Shown: positions 24,696 to 34,113 of the stretch, in pieces
How positions within the stretch are numbered: the first letter of the stretch is position 1
How the letters are laid out: each line of letters opens with the position of its first letter
Assembly: GCF_026427715.1 (NCBI RefSeq)
Contig: NZ_CP107558.1
Location: 2,331,001-2,395,000, forward strand
DNA length: 64,000 nucleotides
Direction of reading: 5' to 3'
From: Methylocystis sp. MJC1
GTDB taxonomy: Bacteria; Pseudomonadota; Alphaproteobacteria; Rhizobiales; Beijerinckiaceae
Translations under genes and position numbers: made by a program
The notes under the pieces: model-generated
Seen by the model: the letters and a program-made list of their open reading frames with translations, nothing else
Told to the model about the DNA's origin: nothing
Database searches by the model: none

Positions 24696-25502
24696 CTACC
24701 GCAGACGGGACGCCAGCGCGGGAAAATCCGCCAGCAGGCCGTCTCGCGCCCGGGCGCCGGCGCTTGGCTGTGCGGGCAGTTCGTCCTGGATCAGGCGCGC
24801 GAAGACTAATTTGTCTGCGCCTTTTGTCGCCCAGCCGACGAACCATCCATAGGCATGGGCCGCGTCGTATTTCCCGTCGTCCCCTGGTGAGCCTGTTCCC
24901 GTCTTGCCGTGGACGTCCCATCCGCTCGGAAGGATCGCGATCTCGGTGATGCGATCCGTCATCTCGAAGGCATGAGACGAGACCGGCAATTGGCGGTTCA
25001 CTACCTTCTCCAGAAAGGCGATTTGCTCGATGGAGGAACTCTGCAGCGTCGAGTTGATCCACGCGCCCATCACGCCATCTCGGTAAGCTGGCTTACCCGA
25101 TACGTCCGCATTCCCATATTGGAAGGCTGTCACATATTGCTGGAAGCGATTCTGCCCAAGAGAGAGAGCGATCTGCTGCGAGAACCAAACCACCGACAAT
25201 TTCATCCAACGCGCAGGGTCCGCAGGTTGACGCCAGGGCTCGCCGCCCCAGTCGGGATAGCCGTCCTGGTAGGGCAGCGTCGGCGTATGATCGTCTTTTA
25301 GAAAGCCGGAATCGAACCCCATCAGACTGAGCGCGATCTTGAAGGTGGAAGCAGGCGTCACGCGTCCGGCGCACTCTCCCTCCTGCACAAGGATTTTCGC
25401 GGCGCTGGCGTCGGCGACCATTGTGCAGATCGTCCGGGCTTCCGCCTTCGAGGCAATGGGCCCCAGCGCCAGAAGAGCGAACGCAAGACATTTCAAATCC
25501 AT
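24696..25502 (-). CDS. Class D (OXA-type) beta-lactamase
   Basis: 268-aa periplasmic serine hydrolase with a signal peptide (cleavage near SKAEA). Class D motifs are complete: the active-site STFK at residues 52-55, SVV (S-x-V) in LSVVWFSQ, YGN in AFQYGNADV, and KTG in VHGKTGTG near 198. It should hydrolyse beta-lactams; the spectrum cannot be predicted here. The start at 25502 is chosen because it begins the signal peptide; the frame is open another 109 codons upstream. It is divergent from the 42-aa peptide at 25618. Confidence 0.9.
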   Translation of the reverse strand: MDLKCLAFALLALGPIASKAEARTICTMVADASAAKILVQEGECAGRVTPASTFKIALSLMGFDSGFLKDDHTPTLPYQDGYPDWGGEPWRQPADPARWMKLSVVWFSQQIALSLGQNRFQQYVTAFQYGNADVSGKPAYRDGVMGAWINSTLQSSSIEQIAFLEKVVNRQLPVSSHAFEMTDRITEIAILPSGWDVHGKTGTGSPGDDGKYDAAHAYGWFVGWATKGADKLVFARLIQDELPAQPSAGARARDGLLADFPALASRLR

Positions 25503-25572
25503 TATTCGAGCGGCCCCATGTTGCCGGTATCTCTGTGCGACCGCGCACGGCTCCCGAGCCGGCTTTCCGCTT

Positions 25573-25612
25573 AACTCCTTCTCACGCCGCAACGGCGTCA
25601 CTTGAAGGAGTT
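25573..25612 (+). promoter_or_regulatory. Hairpin that pairs the Shine-Dalgarno of the 42-aa peptide
   Basis: AACTCCTTC (25573-25581) pairs with GAAGGAGTT (25604-25612), enclosing an inner stem ACGCCG-CAA-CGGCGT (25584-25598). The downstream arm contains the GAAGGAG ribosome site 7 nt before the ATG at 25618. Translation should depend on opening this hairpin (temperature, ligand or protein). Confidence 0.5.
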
Positions 25613-25617
25613 TCCCA

Positions 25618-25746
25618 ATGCTGAATTCCCCGATGCTGCGCCGTCTCTTTATCGCCCTGGCGGCTCTCTCGATCACCGCCTTCGCCGCCGTCGAAATCTC
25701 GGCCCCGGCCGCCGCCGCCGTCTTCCCGTCCTTCACGGGCGAATAA
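25618..25746 (+). CDS. 42-aa putative secreted peptide
   Basis: Begins MLNSPMLRRLFIALAAL and ends VFPSFTGE. The basic N-terminus, hydrophobic core and Ala-rich APAAAA region look like a signal peptide with a very short mature part. A consensus GAAGGAG site lies 7 nt upstream within a hairpin. Family unknown; it may be a leader-like or toxin-like small exported peptide. Confidence 0.55.
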   Translation: MLNSPMLRRLFIALAALSITAFAAVEISAPAAAAVFPSFTGE

Positions 25747-25845
25747 GGGCGCGACTGATCATCCAGTAGCCCATGACTGAGGCCCGTCCGGTCGAAATTC
25801 AACGGGCGGGTCGCCCATCTCTCGCGCAAGAGGGCGTTAGCCGGC

Positions 25846-27102
25846 TCAGGCCGCGTTCAACGGCGGTAAAGCCTCGTCGAACCGGTTTCTCGTCGCGCGC
25901 AGCGTTTCGCAGGCGACATCCGGAGACAGAAACACCCGGTTCCGGCCTGCGGCCTTCGCCATGTAAAGCGCCGCATCCGCCGCGCGCATCAACTCCGCCA
26001 AACCGGCAGTCCGATCTTCCATCACCGCGACGCCCACGCTGACCGTTGCGAGGCTATCGGCAAGGGAGGCGGCTTCCTTGGCGAAATCGCAGCGAATGCG
26101 TTCTGCGATCGACAAGGCTGTCGACGGTTCGCAGATCAGCAGGGCGGCGAATTCTTCTCCGCCGACCCGAGCCAGCACGCCGCCCGCGCCGATATTGCAC
26201 GCGGCGACCTCGGCGAAGAGCCTCAGCACGCAATCGCCTTCGGCGTGGCCGAAGCGGTCGTTGATCGTCTTGAAGCGATCGAGGTCGAAAATGAGAGCGA
26301 CCGGCGTCGCGGCTCCACACGAGCCCTTGATTGCGCGCTCCGCCGCAAGATCGAAGGCGCGCCGGTTCCCGAGGCCTGTCAGCGGATCCGTGAGAGCGAC
26401 AATCTGTTGCCGCGCCGTGGCCCGCACCTTCGAGAGCGCGAGCAGCATGAAACCGAGAACAATCCCATAGCTCATGGCTTCGGCGGCCATGAATTTGGCG
26501 AGCGGGACATCATAGACCGATTTTATGGGCCAATCCACGCTGGTGAATTGTGCGGAGACTCCGACGAGCAAGGTAAAACCGCCATGCACCGCCGCAAGCG
26601 CCGCCGTGGCGCGCGCGATCGTCAGGCGCTCCTTGTTGTAGCAGTAGAGCTCATAGGCGATCAAAAACGTATAGGTGGCGACGATGGCGACGCGCCCGTC
26701 GAGGCGAAGGAGAGGCGAAGCGTCGGAAAAGCCCAGGATCCAGATCACGCCGCCGGCTATGGCCGCGACGCTGCGGATCGGCCGCTCGGCAAAAACCCGA
26801 ATTCCCGTCCAAAGTGCGCCCAGCGCCCAGAAAGTGAGCGCCCCCGCGAAGATTGGAGGAGTTACGGCGAGATCGTTAACGGCGAACAGCAGCAGCGCCG
26901 CGCTGTTCAAGAAAAACGCCAGGGACCAGAAGCGGAACTCCCCCGCCCTATCCTCGCGCCAGATGAAATACATGAACAGGCCCAAAAGCGCATAGACGAA
27001 GCTGTTGAATGCAAAAAGCGTCGGTAGCAGAATGCTCATCAGATTCTCGCCAACCTTGCCAATGCAAGCGCCTGCAGCCGCCGCCCACACGAACGCCTCC
27101 AT
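25846..27102 (-). CDS. Membrane-bound diguanylate cyclase (GGDEF)
   Basis: Six or seven hydrophobic helices in the first ~235 residues are followed by a GGDEF domain (DPLTGLGNRRAFDLA, FDLDRFKTINDRFGH, signature GGEEF). The A-site variant GGEEF is normally active, so it should make cyclic di-GMP in response to a membrane signal. No RxxD product-inhibition site is obvious just before the signature. An alternative start is MSILLPTLF at 27039. It stands alone. Confidence 0.88.
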   Translation of the reverse strand: MEAFVWAAAAGACIGKVGENLMSILLPTLFAFNSFVYALLGLFMYFIWREDRAGEFRFWSLAFFLNSAALLLFAVNDLAVTPPIFAGALTFWALGALWTGIRVFAERPIRSVAAIAGGVIWILGFSDASPLLRLDGRVAIVATYTFLIAYELYCYNKERLTIARATAALAAVHGGFTLLVGVSAQFTSVDWPIKSVYDVPLAKFMAAEAMSYGIVLGFMLLALSKVRATARQQIVALTDPLTGLGNRRAFDLAAERAIKGSCGAATPVALIFDLDRFKTINDRFGHAEGDCVLRLFAEVAACNIGAGGVLARVGGEEFAALLICEPSTALSIAERIRCDFAKEAASLADSLATVSVGVAVMEDRTAGLAELMRAADAALYMAKAAGRNRVFLSPDVACETLRATRNRFDEALPPLNAA

Positions 27103-27342
27103 CGCCGCTCTTCCCGGATTCGCGTTGCATCACGCGTCGTTTCGGCCTCGTCTGCATGACAAGGTCGGGGCGAACCTCCCCGGCTCGCGCCACTGCCTCA
27201 ATTAGAAGCCTTATGTTGGGCAATGTTAACGCGCGGATATTTCATTGTTAAATTAAAGCGCCAGTCGTGGTTAGTCGTTTGCAAACGGATATGACTGCGC
27301 CGGTCGAGGGCACGAGCGCCCCCCCCCCGCGCCGCCTCCAGA

Positions 27343-28128
27343 TTATCTGTGTCTTGCGAGCTTCGGCGCCTCTGGCAGGGCGATAACCTGCCCTGGACGT
27401 AACCGATCGGGATTTAGGTTGGGATTCGCGCGCGCGATGTCGCGCCAACGGCCAGGGTCGTGGAAGAGCTTCTTGGCAATCCCGCGAAGCGTGTCGTTGG
27501 CGACGACGGTATAGCTGCTCGGGGCTGCTTCTCCCGAGCCCATTCTCTCCTGCGCGCTGCCGCTGGCCGATTTATCTTTCGCGACTTCTGCGGTCGAAGA
27601 CCCGCCGGCTGCTTCGGGCTCTCGCCCTGGCGCCGGGGCCCCCGCCGCGCCTTCTCGCGAAACGTCCTGAAGTGCCTCTTTAACGCCTCTCTCCGGAACA
27701 ACTGGCGCCCAATAGTGGCGCCCGGTGACTGCGATGATCGCGACTATGGCGGTTGCAATGAGCAAACCGGCCGCAATCCGCCCTCTCTCCCCACCCGGAG
27801 ACAAGCTCCGTCGTCGCCGGGTCTTCGTCACGGGCAGGCCAGCACGAGTTGGAGGGCCCTTCTCTACTTCATCTTTGTGAAGCGCCTCCAGATCACGAAC
27901 CCTCAATTTGGCGCCGCTACCGTCGAGGACCTCGATCGGCGCTTCGGCGCGCGCCTGCAGGGTCTTCACCAGCTCCAGACAGTCACTGGCGGTTCCGCAC
28001 AGGTTGCGAACTTGATCGACTCCGTGGACGACGACATAGGCCACAACAACACTCACGCTTCTGGACGCGACGAGGCGCAGCCCCCATTGACGTAGAAAGC
28101 CGAACCCAACGAACAAGCGCGCAACCAT
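27343..28128 (-). CDS. LysM-domain membrane protein
   Basis: 261 aa from the ATG at 28128 (GAGG upstream; the frame is open to 28251). An N-terminal cytoplasmic part is followed by a transmembrane segment around residue 130-150 ([16 protein letters not shown]), a Pro/Ala/Glu linker, and a C-terminal LysM domain ([32 protein letters not shown]). LysM binds peptidoglycan, so this is an inner-membrane protein reaching the wall. It is divergent from the orphan nuoD. Confidence 0.8.
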   Translation of the reverse strand: MVARLFVGFGFLRQWGLRLVASRSVSVVVAYVVVHGVDQVRNLCGTASDCLELVKTLQARAEAPIEVLDGSGAKLRVRDLEALHKDEVEKGPPTRAGLPVTKTRRRRSLSPGGERGRIAAGLLIATAIVAIIAVTGRHYWAPVVPERGVKEALQDVSREGAAGAPAPGREPEAAGGSSTAEVAKDKSASGSAQERMGSGEAAPSSYTVVANDTLRGIAKKLFHDPGRWRDIARANPNLNPDRLRPGQVIALPEAPKLARHR

Positions 28129-28268
28129 TTTTAGCGCCTCAAGCAGGCGCAGTCGTTGCTTTTGCGCGTTTATGCGCCGAGGCAAGGAGAAGGGCCCGTC
28201 TCCGATGCTTGCTGGGGAAAGGCGACGCGCTATCTCGCAGCCGAGCAACATCGACGCGGCGAAGACTT

Positions 28269-29477
28269 ATGCCTTTACAGTCCAATGCGAATGGCGAACC
28301 GCTGCGAAGCTTTATGCTCAATTTCGGGCCGGTGCATCCGGCCGCGCATGGCGTGCTGCGTCTGATTTTGGAGCTCGATGGGGAGGTCGTTCTCCGGGCG
28401 GATCCCCATATCGGCTTTTTGCATCGCGGCACGGAGAAATTTATCGAGCGCAAGCCGTATTTGCAGTCTATTCCCTATTTCGATCGTCTGGATTACGTCG
28501 CCCCAATGAACCAGGAGCACGCATTCTGCCTGGCTGTCGAAAAGCTCTTGGAGATAAAGCCGCCGAAACGCGCGCAACTCATTCGGGTCCTGTTCTGCGA
28601 GATCGGGCGGCTGCTGTCGCATCTCTTAAACATAACGACCCAGGCCTCGGACGTCGGCGCACTGACGCCCAATCTTTGGGGCTTCGAGGAGCGTGAAAAG
28701 CTCATGGTCTTTTATGAGCGCGCCTCGGGCGCACGGATGCATGCGAATTATTTCCGCTTCGGAGGCGTACACGAGGATTTGACCGAAAAGCTTTTGGACG
28801 ACATCTACGCTTTTTGTCCGCCCTTCCTGCAGGTATGCGACGATCTAGACGAACTTCTCGGCCAAAACCGGGTTTTCAAAGAGCGCAATGTCGGCATCGG
28901 CGCGATCACGCTCGACGAAGCATGGGCGCGGGGCTTCTCCGGCGTGATGGTTCGCGCATGCGGCGCGCCATGGGATCTTCGCAAAGCCCAGCCCTATGAA
29001 TGCTACGAGGAGTTCGACTTCGACATTCCCGTCGGCTCCAACGGCGATTGCTATGACCGCTATGGCGTGCGGATGGAAGAAATGCGCCAGTCCGTGCGTA
29101 TCATGAGGCAATGCATCGAAAGACTGCAATCGCCGGCGGGCTATGGGCCCATCATGGTCCAGGACGGCAAGATCGCGCCACCCAGGCGCAATGTCATGAA
29201 ACGGTCGATGGAGGCGACCATCGAGCAGTTCAAGCTCTATTCGGAGGGGTTTCACGTTCCACCCGGCGAGGTTTACGCGGCGGTTGAAGCGCCGAAGGGC
29301 GAATTCGGCGTCTATCTCGTTTCGCAAGGCGGCAATCAGCCCTACAGATGCAAAATACGAGCCCCTTCTTTTGCCAATCTCGAAGCCATGGACCGCCTCG
29401 CCGCGGGCCATATGTTGGCCGATGTTTCGGCAATCGTCGGTTCACTCGATATCGTATTCGGCGAAATCGATAGATAA
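28269..29477 (+). CDS. nuoD: Orphan NADH:quinone oxidoreductase subunit D
   Basis: 402-aa homologue of the 49-kDa quinone-module subunit of complex I. Conserved blocks: [49 protein letters not shown] and [10 protein letters not shown]. The HPAAHG quinone-site His and the Tyr-containing loop appear intact. It is a single gene with no other nuo subunit nearby, so it is a second copy rather than part of the main operon. Residues near the C-terminus ([15 protein letters not shown]) differ slightly from the usual GTNKPYR form. Function may be specialised or redundant. Confidence 0.88.
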   Translation: MPLQSNANGEPLRSFMLNFGPVHPAAHGVLRLILELDGEVVLRADPHIGFLHRGTEKFIERKPYLQSIPYFDRLDYVAPMNQEHAFCLAVEKLLEIKPPKRAQLIRVLFCEIGRLLSHLLNITTQASDVGALTPNLWGFEEREKLMVFYERASGARMHANYFRFGGVHEDLTEKLLDDIYAFCPPFLQVCDDLDELLGQNRVFKERNVGIGAITLDEAWARGFSGVMVRACGAPWDLRKAQPYECYEEFDFDIPVGSNGDCYDRYGVRMEEMRQSVRIMRQCIERLQSPAGYGPIMVQDGKIAPPRRNVMKRSMEATIEQFKLYSEGFHVPPGEVYAAVEAPKGEFGVYLVSQGGNQPYRCKIRAPSFANLEAMDRLAAGHMLADVSAIVGSLDIVFGEIDR

Positions 29478-29486
29478 GCGCCTCTG

Positions 29487-29528
29487 TCATTCCCCACCCC
29501 TCAAAGCGAGCGATCGGGAATCCAGAGC
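29487..29528 (+). repeat. Half of a palindromic intergenic element
   Basis: The left half of the ~104-bp family found whole at 46404, 48096, 51876 and 54231 (TCATTCCC ... GGGAATCCAGAGC). The right half is missing. Confidence 0.6.
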
Positions 29529-29585
29529 GCTCTTGATTTCAAGACGCTGGAAACTCTACGACTGTGAAGCTGATATGCGAGCGCC

Positions 29586-29664
29586 GTCATTGCGAGGAGC
29601 GAAGCGACGAAGCAATCCAGAGCCGCGATGGCGCTCTAAATTGCTTCGCTCCGCTCGCAATGAC
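29586..29664. repeat. Palindromic repeat, GTCATTGCGAGG type
   Basis: Imperfect inverted repeat GTCATTGCGAGGAGCGAAGC ... GCTTCGCTCCGCTCGCAATGAC, about 79 bp. It resembles the widespread alphaproteobacterial intergenic palindromes and differs from the half element just upstream. Confidence 0.65.
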
Positions 29665-29680
29665 GGGCTCCGACCGCAAG

Positions 29681-30292
29681 CTAACGCTTGCTCATTCGCC
29701 GAGCAGCTTCTCTTTTTAGCCAATCCCATGAAGCGACGGCGTGGGGTTGCGCCCATCTTAAAAATGTAACGGCGCTTTTCAGCGCGAAACGTCCAGTCGT
29801 TCTCGCCAGCTCGACCGCTTTGTCGAACCAAGGCAAAAGAGCGCTCTCCGGCGGGATTTTCGTTCTCAGCCAGGCGATCCAATCCTCGATGATTTGCAAA
29901 ACGGCAAGCCGCAGAATGCGCCAAGGATGCGCGATCGGCCCATGCTCGAGCGCATGATGAAGATGGGCGAGCTCCTCGGCGATCTCACCCCGCTTGCGGC
30001 GCTCCGCGTCGAGCTCACGTGAAAGCTCACTGATGTGCGCCGCGTGCTGTTCCGCGCGTTCCTCGCTCTCCTTGGCCATTTTGGCGCTGTGTTGGGCCTC
30101 CACCAGCGCCTCGTCGACCTCCCGCACCGCCTCGTCGACCTGCAGCGCCATGGCCTCATATTGCGTAAGCACCGTATCGCGCTGCTCAGTCACGTCGTGC
30201 AGAAGCGCCAATAGCTCGTCGCGCCCGAGTTTCTCGTGCTCGAGATCAAAGCCAGCCTTGGGAGTAGGTTGATCCGACAGCGTCGCCTCCAC
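29681..30292 (-). CDS. Coiled-coil hypothetical protein
   Basis: 203-aa protein. Residues about 20-115 form a long coiled coil (heptads rich in Glu, Ala, Leu: EAVREVDEALVEAQHSAKMA, ISELSRELDAERRKR). The C-terminal 80 residues hold amphipathic Trp-rich helices (IIEDWIAWLRTK, FLRWAQPHAVASWDWLKRE). No family is recognised and there is no signal peptide. Confidence 0.62.
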   Translation of the reverse strand: MEATLSDQPTPKAGFDLEHEKLGRDELLALLHDVTEQRDTVLTQYEAMALQVDEAVREVDEALVEAQHSAKMAKESEERAEQHAAHISELSRELDAERRKRGEIAEELAHLHHALEHGPIAHPWRILRLAVLQIIEDWIAWLRTKIPPESALLPWFDKAVELARTTGRFALKSAVTFLRWAQPHAVASWDWLKREAARRMSKR

Positions 30293-30511
30293 GCAAGCCT
30301 TTCGTCGCTCGCCGCCGCTCCAGTTGGGCGCAACGACCGAAGTCGCTCAACATGTAATTCAACGCAACTCGTCTTCCAGGCATAGTCGTCTCATCCCCAA
30401 GCGCGTGGAACCAGCCAGGCAAAGCCCCGCGTCGTTCTTTGCGGCGTTTCGGACTTGAACTAGGATGGCGCGAGGACTGATCCGGCAAGCAATAACAGAG
30501 GGAGCCTTGAG

Positions 30512-30769
30512 ATGAGAACCTGCGCCAAAATCCTGTTGGCGAGCTTGTGTGTGAGTCTCGCAACGCCCTGCTTTGCGCAGGGATCGACCAAAGACGTCGT
30601 CGCAGCGCATTTGCGCATGCAAGGCTACAAATGCGATACGCCCAAGAGCGCGGCCCGCGACGCCGCCGCCTCCCGGCCGGACGAGGCGGTGTGGATCATC
30701 AGATGCGAAAACGCGCGTTACAGGGTTCGTCTGATCCCCGACATGGCTGCGATCGTGGAGCCTTTTTAG
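30512..30769 (+). CDS. Small exported hypothetical protein
   Basis: 85 aa with a signal peptide (cleavage after PCFAQ) and a 60-residue mature domain containing two Cys (YKCDTP, IIRCEN) that could form a disulfide. A GGGAGCC site lies 6 nt before the ATG. Convergent with cdc48: the two stop codons abut at 30769/30770. Family unknown. Confidence 0.6.
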   Translation: MRTCAKILLASLCVSLATPCFAQGSTKDVVAAHLRMQGYKCDTPKSAARDAAASRPDEAVWIIRCENARYRVRLIPDMAAIVEPF

Positions 30770-32965
30770 TCAAGGATAGGCTGCGCCAGACAACGCTGCT
30801 TGTCTCGAGGCGGCCATTTGCGCAGACAGCGCGTCGTCGAAATCCCGCTGCTCGATGCGTAGCGCGCTGACGTCAACCGTCTCCTTTTCACCGGTCGGGT
30901 AAATGCGGCGGATCGCGCTCATCGCGGCGCGGTCGCACAAGAAGCGGACCTCCGCCGCCGACATTCCTTCGGCCGCTACGGCCAAGGCCTGAAGATCAAC
31001 TCGTTCGTCGACCGGTTTCTTGCGCAAATGCACTCCGAGGATCGCGGCTCTCGCCGAGAGATCCGGCCGCGTCACCTCCAAGTGAAAATCGAGCCGGCCA
31101 GGCCGGAGCAGCGCGTCGTCGATAATATCGAGACGATTTGTCGCCCCAATCACCCAAACCTGTTTCAGCGTCTCGACGCCGTCAAGCTCAGTGAGCAATT
31201 GGCTGACGACGCGATCGGTCACCGGCGACCGGCCGTCCAGGCCGCGCTTGGGCGCAAGGGAGTCGATTTCATCCAGAAACACCACGCAAGGCGCCGCGTG
31301 ACGCGCCCGCGCAAACAATTCACGGACGGCCAGTTCAGACTCGCCGATATATTTCGACAAGAGTTCAGGTCCCTTGACGGAGATGAAGTTCAAATTGCTC
31401 TGAGAGGCGAGCGCTTTGGCAATCAGCGTCTTTCCGTTTCCGGGGGGGCCGTAGAGCAGTATTCCGCGCGGCGGTTGCAAGCCTATCGCTTCGAATAGAT
31501 GCGGTTGGCTCACCGGCCAGGAGATCGCTTCCTTCAGAGCTTCCTTGATCGTATCCAGGCCGCCGACGTCTTGCCACTCGACATTTGGCGTTTCCACCGC
31601 CACTTCCCGCAGGCCCGACGGCGACACCTCGCTCATCGCTTCTGCGAAATCCGCCATGATCACTTCCAGCGCCATCAGCGCGTCATAGGCCATCGGACTG
31701 TCCCCGAGCCCCAATTCGGGAAGCTGGCGACGCAGCGCCGCCATGGCGGCCTCCCGGCAAAGCGCGTTCAAATCGGCCCCGGTGAACCCATGCGTCGTCG
31801 CCGCGAGGTCAGAAAGATCTATGTCGCTCCCAAGCGGCATTCCGCGCGCGTAGATCTCGAGGATTTCGCGTCGCGCCTGTTCATTGGGAATGCCGATGGC
31901 AATCTCACGATCGAATCTTCCCGGCCGGCGCAAAGCCGGATCGAGACTATTGGGACGGTTCGTCGCCGCCATTACGATGACGTCGCCGCGGCTCTTCAAA
32001 CCATCCATGAGCGCAAGCAGCTGGGCAACGACACGCTTTTCCACCTCGCCTTCCACCCGCTCCCGCTTAGGAGCAAGGGAATCGATTTCGTCGAAGAAAA
32101 TAATGCAAGGCGCTCGCTTTTGTGCATCCTCGAAAATTTTGCGCAGCCGCGCCTCGCTCTCGCCGTAGAACTTTTGAATGATCTCAGGACCGCTGACGTA
32201 GATGAAGTCAGCATCCGACTCATGCGCCACAGCGCGCCCCAGCAACGTCTTGCCGCAACCAGGAAGGCCGTGCAGCAGCACTCCTTTCGGCGGCGTAATG
32301 CCCAGCCGCTCGAAGAGCTCCGGATGAAGCAGCGGCAGTTCCACCATCTCGCGAATTTTTGCGACCTCGCGCTCCATGCCGCCTAAATCATCATAAGTGA
32401 TGATGTCGTCGGCTTCCGAGGATGCCGCCTGATGGGACGATGTCGAACGTGGACGCTCCAGCGACAGCAACGTATCCGGATGGACGATCACAGGTCCGTC
32501 CGGCTCGGTTCGGCCAATAAGGAAATCACGGTGGGTTCCGCCGAACAGAGCGATCCGCACACGGTCGCCGGTGCGAATGGCGAGCCCGTCCAGCCGCCTT
32601 GCGGTATGTTCGATCTCGTCTTCGTGCAAAGCGCCGGCGCCGAGCGGAGTCACGACAAGTTTTTGCGCGGTCGCATAAGCGACTTTCCGGATCGCGACGG
32701 CTTGGCCCAGCGCCACGCCAGCATTGGTGCGGCAGACGCCGTCGAGCTGGATGATATGCTGCCCTCTCTGTTCCTTGAAAGTGGGCATCGCCTTGGCGAC
32801 CGTTTTGCCGCGTCCCGCAATCTCGAGAACTTCTCCCGGAGCGGCGCCGATTTGACGCAATGTCTCAGGATCGAGCCGGGCGACGCCGCGTCCAACGTCT
32901 TCGCGCCGCGCCTCGACTACGGTGAGGCGAAGAATTCCCTCGTCTTTCTTGGCTTTCTCGCTCAT
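30770..32965 (-). CDS. CDC48/VCP-type double AAA ATPase in the gas-vesicle cluster
   Basis: 731-aa AAA+ protein with an N-terminal double-psi-barrel substrate domain (about 1-170) and two ATPase rings. D1 has GLPGCGKTLLG and IIFFDEIDSLAPKR; D2 has GPPGNGKTLIAK and VVFLDEIDSLAPKRG. Both have the Arg-finger regions (RRPGRFDRE, LRPGRLDFH). Such hexamers unfold or extract protein substrates. It is the last gene of the gas-vesicle transcript, 12 nt after the 194-aa gene. A role in assembling, remodelling or recycling vesicle proteins is inferred from position only. Confidence 0.9.
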   Translation of the reverse strand: MSEKAKKDEGILRLTVVEARREDVGRGVARLDPETLRQIGAAPGEVLEIAGRGKTVAKAMPTFKEQRGQHIIQLDGVCRTNAGVALGQAVAIRKVAYATAQKLVVTPLGAGALHEDEIEHTARRLDGLAIRTGDRVRIALFGGTHRDFLIGRTEPDGPVIVHPDTLLSLERPRSTSSHQAASSEADDIITYDDLGGMEREVAKIREMVELPLLHPELFERLGITPPKGVLLHGLPGCGKTLLGRAVAHESDADFIYVSGPEIIQKFYGESEARLRKIFEDAQKRAPCIIFFDEIDSLAPKRERVEGEVEKRVVAQLLALMDGLKSRGDVIVMAATNRPNSLDPALRRPGRFDREIAIGIPNEQARREILEIYARGMPLGSDIDLSDLAATTHGFTGADLNALCREAAMAALRRQLPELGLGDSPMAYDALMALEVIMADFAEAMSEVSPSGLREVAVETPNVEWQDVGGLDTIKEALKEAISWPVSQPHLFEAIGLQPPRGILLYGPPGNGKTLIAKALASQSNLNFISVKGPELLSKYIGESELAVRELFARARHAAPCVVFLDEIDSLAPKRGLDGRSPVTDRVVSQLLTELDGVETLKQVWVIGATNRLDIIDDALLRPGRLDFHLEVTRPDLSARAAILGVHLRKKPVDERVDLQALAVAAEGMSAAEVRFLCDRAAMSAIRRIYPTGEKETVDVSALRIEQRDFDDALSAQMAASRQAALSGAAYP

Positions 32966-32977
32966 GGGAGCCTCGCC

Positions 32978-33562
32978 TCACATTCTGGGTTGTTCCTGGC
33001 CTTGCGACAATTCGCTCCTGACCGCCACATAATCGACCTTGATGCGCTGCGGCAGAAATCGGGCGACCCGATGCAGCGCGCCGATGAACAGGAGTCCGAC
33101 CTCCTCCTCGCCGAGCGTCTGACTTATGCGTTCCGCGATGAAACGGTCGCGGGCGTCCAGAAGCGCCGCCGCCTTGGCGTCCGTCCGCTCCGACGACTGC
33201 AGGAGCTTATATTCATCGAGGAGAAGCGCCGGCGATTCCGTGCCGACAAGCGTCGCGCCGCCACGCATGAGGCTTTCCAGAAGCTGATGATTCGGGCTCC
33301 CCTGGGCCGCAAGGTTGCTCACCAATTCGCTCTCTTTATCGCAAACCGGCAGGCTATCTTGGTAAAGCTTGACGCGCCGGAGATCGAGGCCGAGGGCCTT
33401 GATGGCCTCTGCGGTTGAGCGCCAGATCGCGTCGAACGCGGCGCAGCGCTCCGTCCATTTGGCCTCTCCATGGCGGGCGATGAAGGCGGCCTTATATGCG
33501 GGCGCGGCGGCCCCCATCTCGGCGACGCTGTGAAGGACAGGCACGTAGATCAATCGCGCCAT
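32978..33562 (-). CDS. Unknown gas-vesicle cluster protein (194 aa)
   Basis: Family not named. Characteristic blocks are VKLYQDSLPVCDKE, SPNHQLLESLMRGGATLVGTESP and LLFIGALHRVARFLP, suggesting an alpha/beta enzyme-like protein with conserved Asp, His and Glu. No membrane segment. It lies between gvpH and cdc48, 12 nt upstream of the latter, so the two may act as a pair. Confidence 0.68.
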   Translation of the reverse strand: MARLIYVPVLHSVAEMGAAAPAYKAAFIARHGEAKWTERCAAFDAIWRSTAEAIKALGLDLRRVKLYQDSLPVCDKESELVSNLAAQGSPNHQLLESLMRGGATLVGTESPALLLDEYKLLQSSERTDAKAAALLDARDRFIAERISQTLGEEEVGLLFIGALHRVARFLPQRIKVDYVAVRSELSQGQEQPRM

Positions 33563-33594
33563 GACGCATCGTGCTCCCTTGCCGCTCGCCGAGG

Positions 33595-34113
33595 CTAGGA
33601 TTGCTTGGCGAGCCGCACCTCCAGAATGCCGTTCCGCAGATTGAGCTGAGGCGCGCTCCCTGCAAGTTTTTCCTCGATGAAGGTTTCCTTGCGATAAAGC
33701 CGGTCGCCCGCTTTCGCTTCAAGAAGCAGAATGTCGCCGTCGAGGATGCAGCGTATATCCTTGCGCTCGACGCCGGGAAGCTCGAAAAGGAACACCAGCT
33801 CGTTTCCTTCGTCGAACATATCCGTCACCGGCTCGAGCATCTCGACCGTGGTTCGTTTTGCGGCCCGCCGTCGCGGCTGTTCGGAACCCGGCGTTTCGTC
33901 TTCCGCCGCAACCCGTTCTTCGGCCGCTTCGCGCAGCGTGCGCGCACCGAACGAATACTCCATCACGCGGCCGTCCTTCTCATGGCGGCCGCGTCGTGGA
34001 AGATTGTCGAAATCGGCCAGGACGCTGAACAGATTCGATAATCCCCGCGCGATTTTCTCTAAGCCCGCGACGCCGGTGACGTCTTCGTTTTCGTGCCGGT
34101 CTTTCCTAGTCAT
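33595..34113 (-). CDS. gvpH: Hsp20-like gas-vesicle protein GvpH
   Basis: 172-aa protein with a C-terminal alpha-crystallin-like domain: ELVFLFELPGVERKDIRCILDGDILLLEAK and LRNGILEVRL. The N-terminal half is charged and variable. GvpH is a small heat-shock-type assembly chaperone. The start at 34113 overlaps the upstream gvpJ stop in ATGA. Confidence 0.82.
   Translation of the reverse strand: MTRKDRHENEDVTGVAGLEKIARGLSNLFSVLADFDNLPRRGRHEKDGRVMEYSFGARTLREAAEERVAAEDETPGSEQPRRRAAKRTTVEMLEPVTDMFDEGNELVFLFELPGVERKDIRCILDGDILLLEAKAGDRLYRKETFIEEKLAGSAPQLNLRNGILEVRLAKQS

Noticed and set aside
31499-33418. Two long plus-strand frames opposite cdc48
   Set aside because: Antisense shadows; the minus strand carries both AAA ATPase cores.
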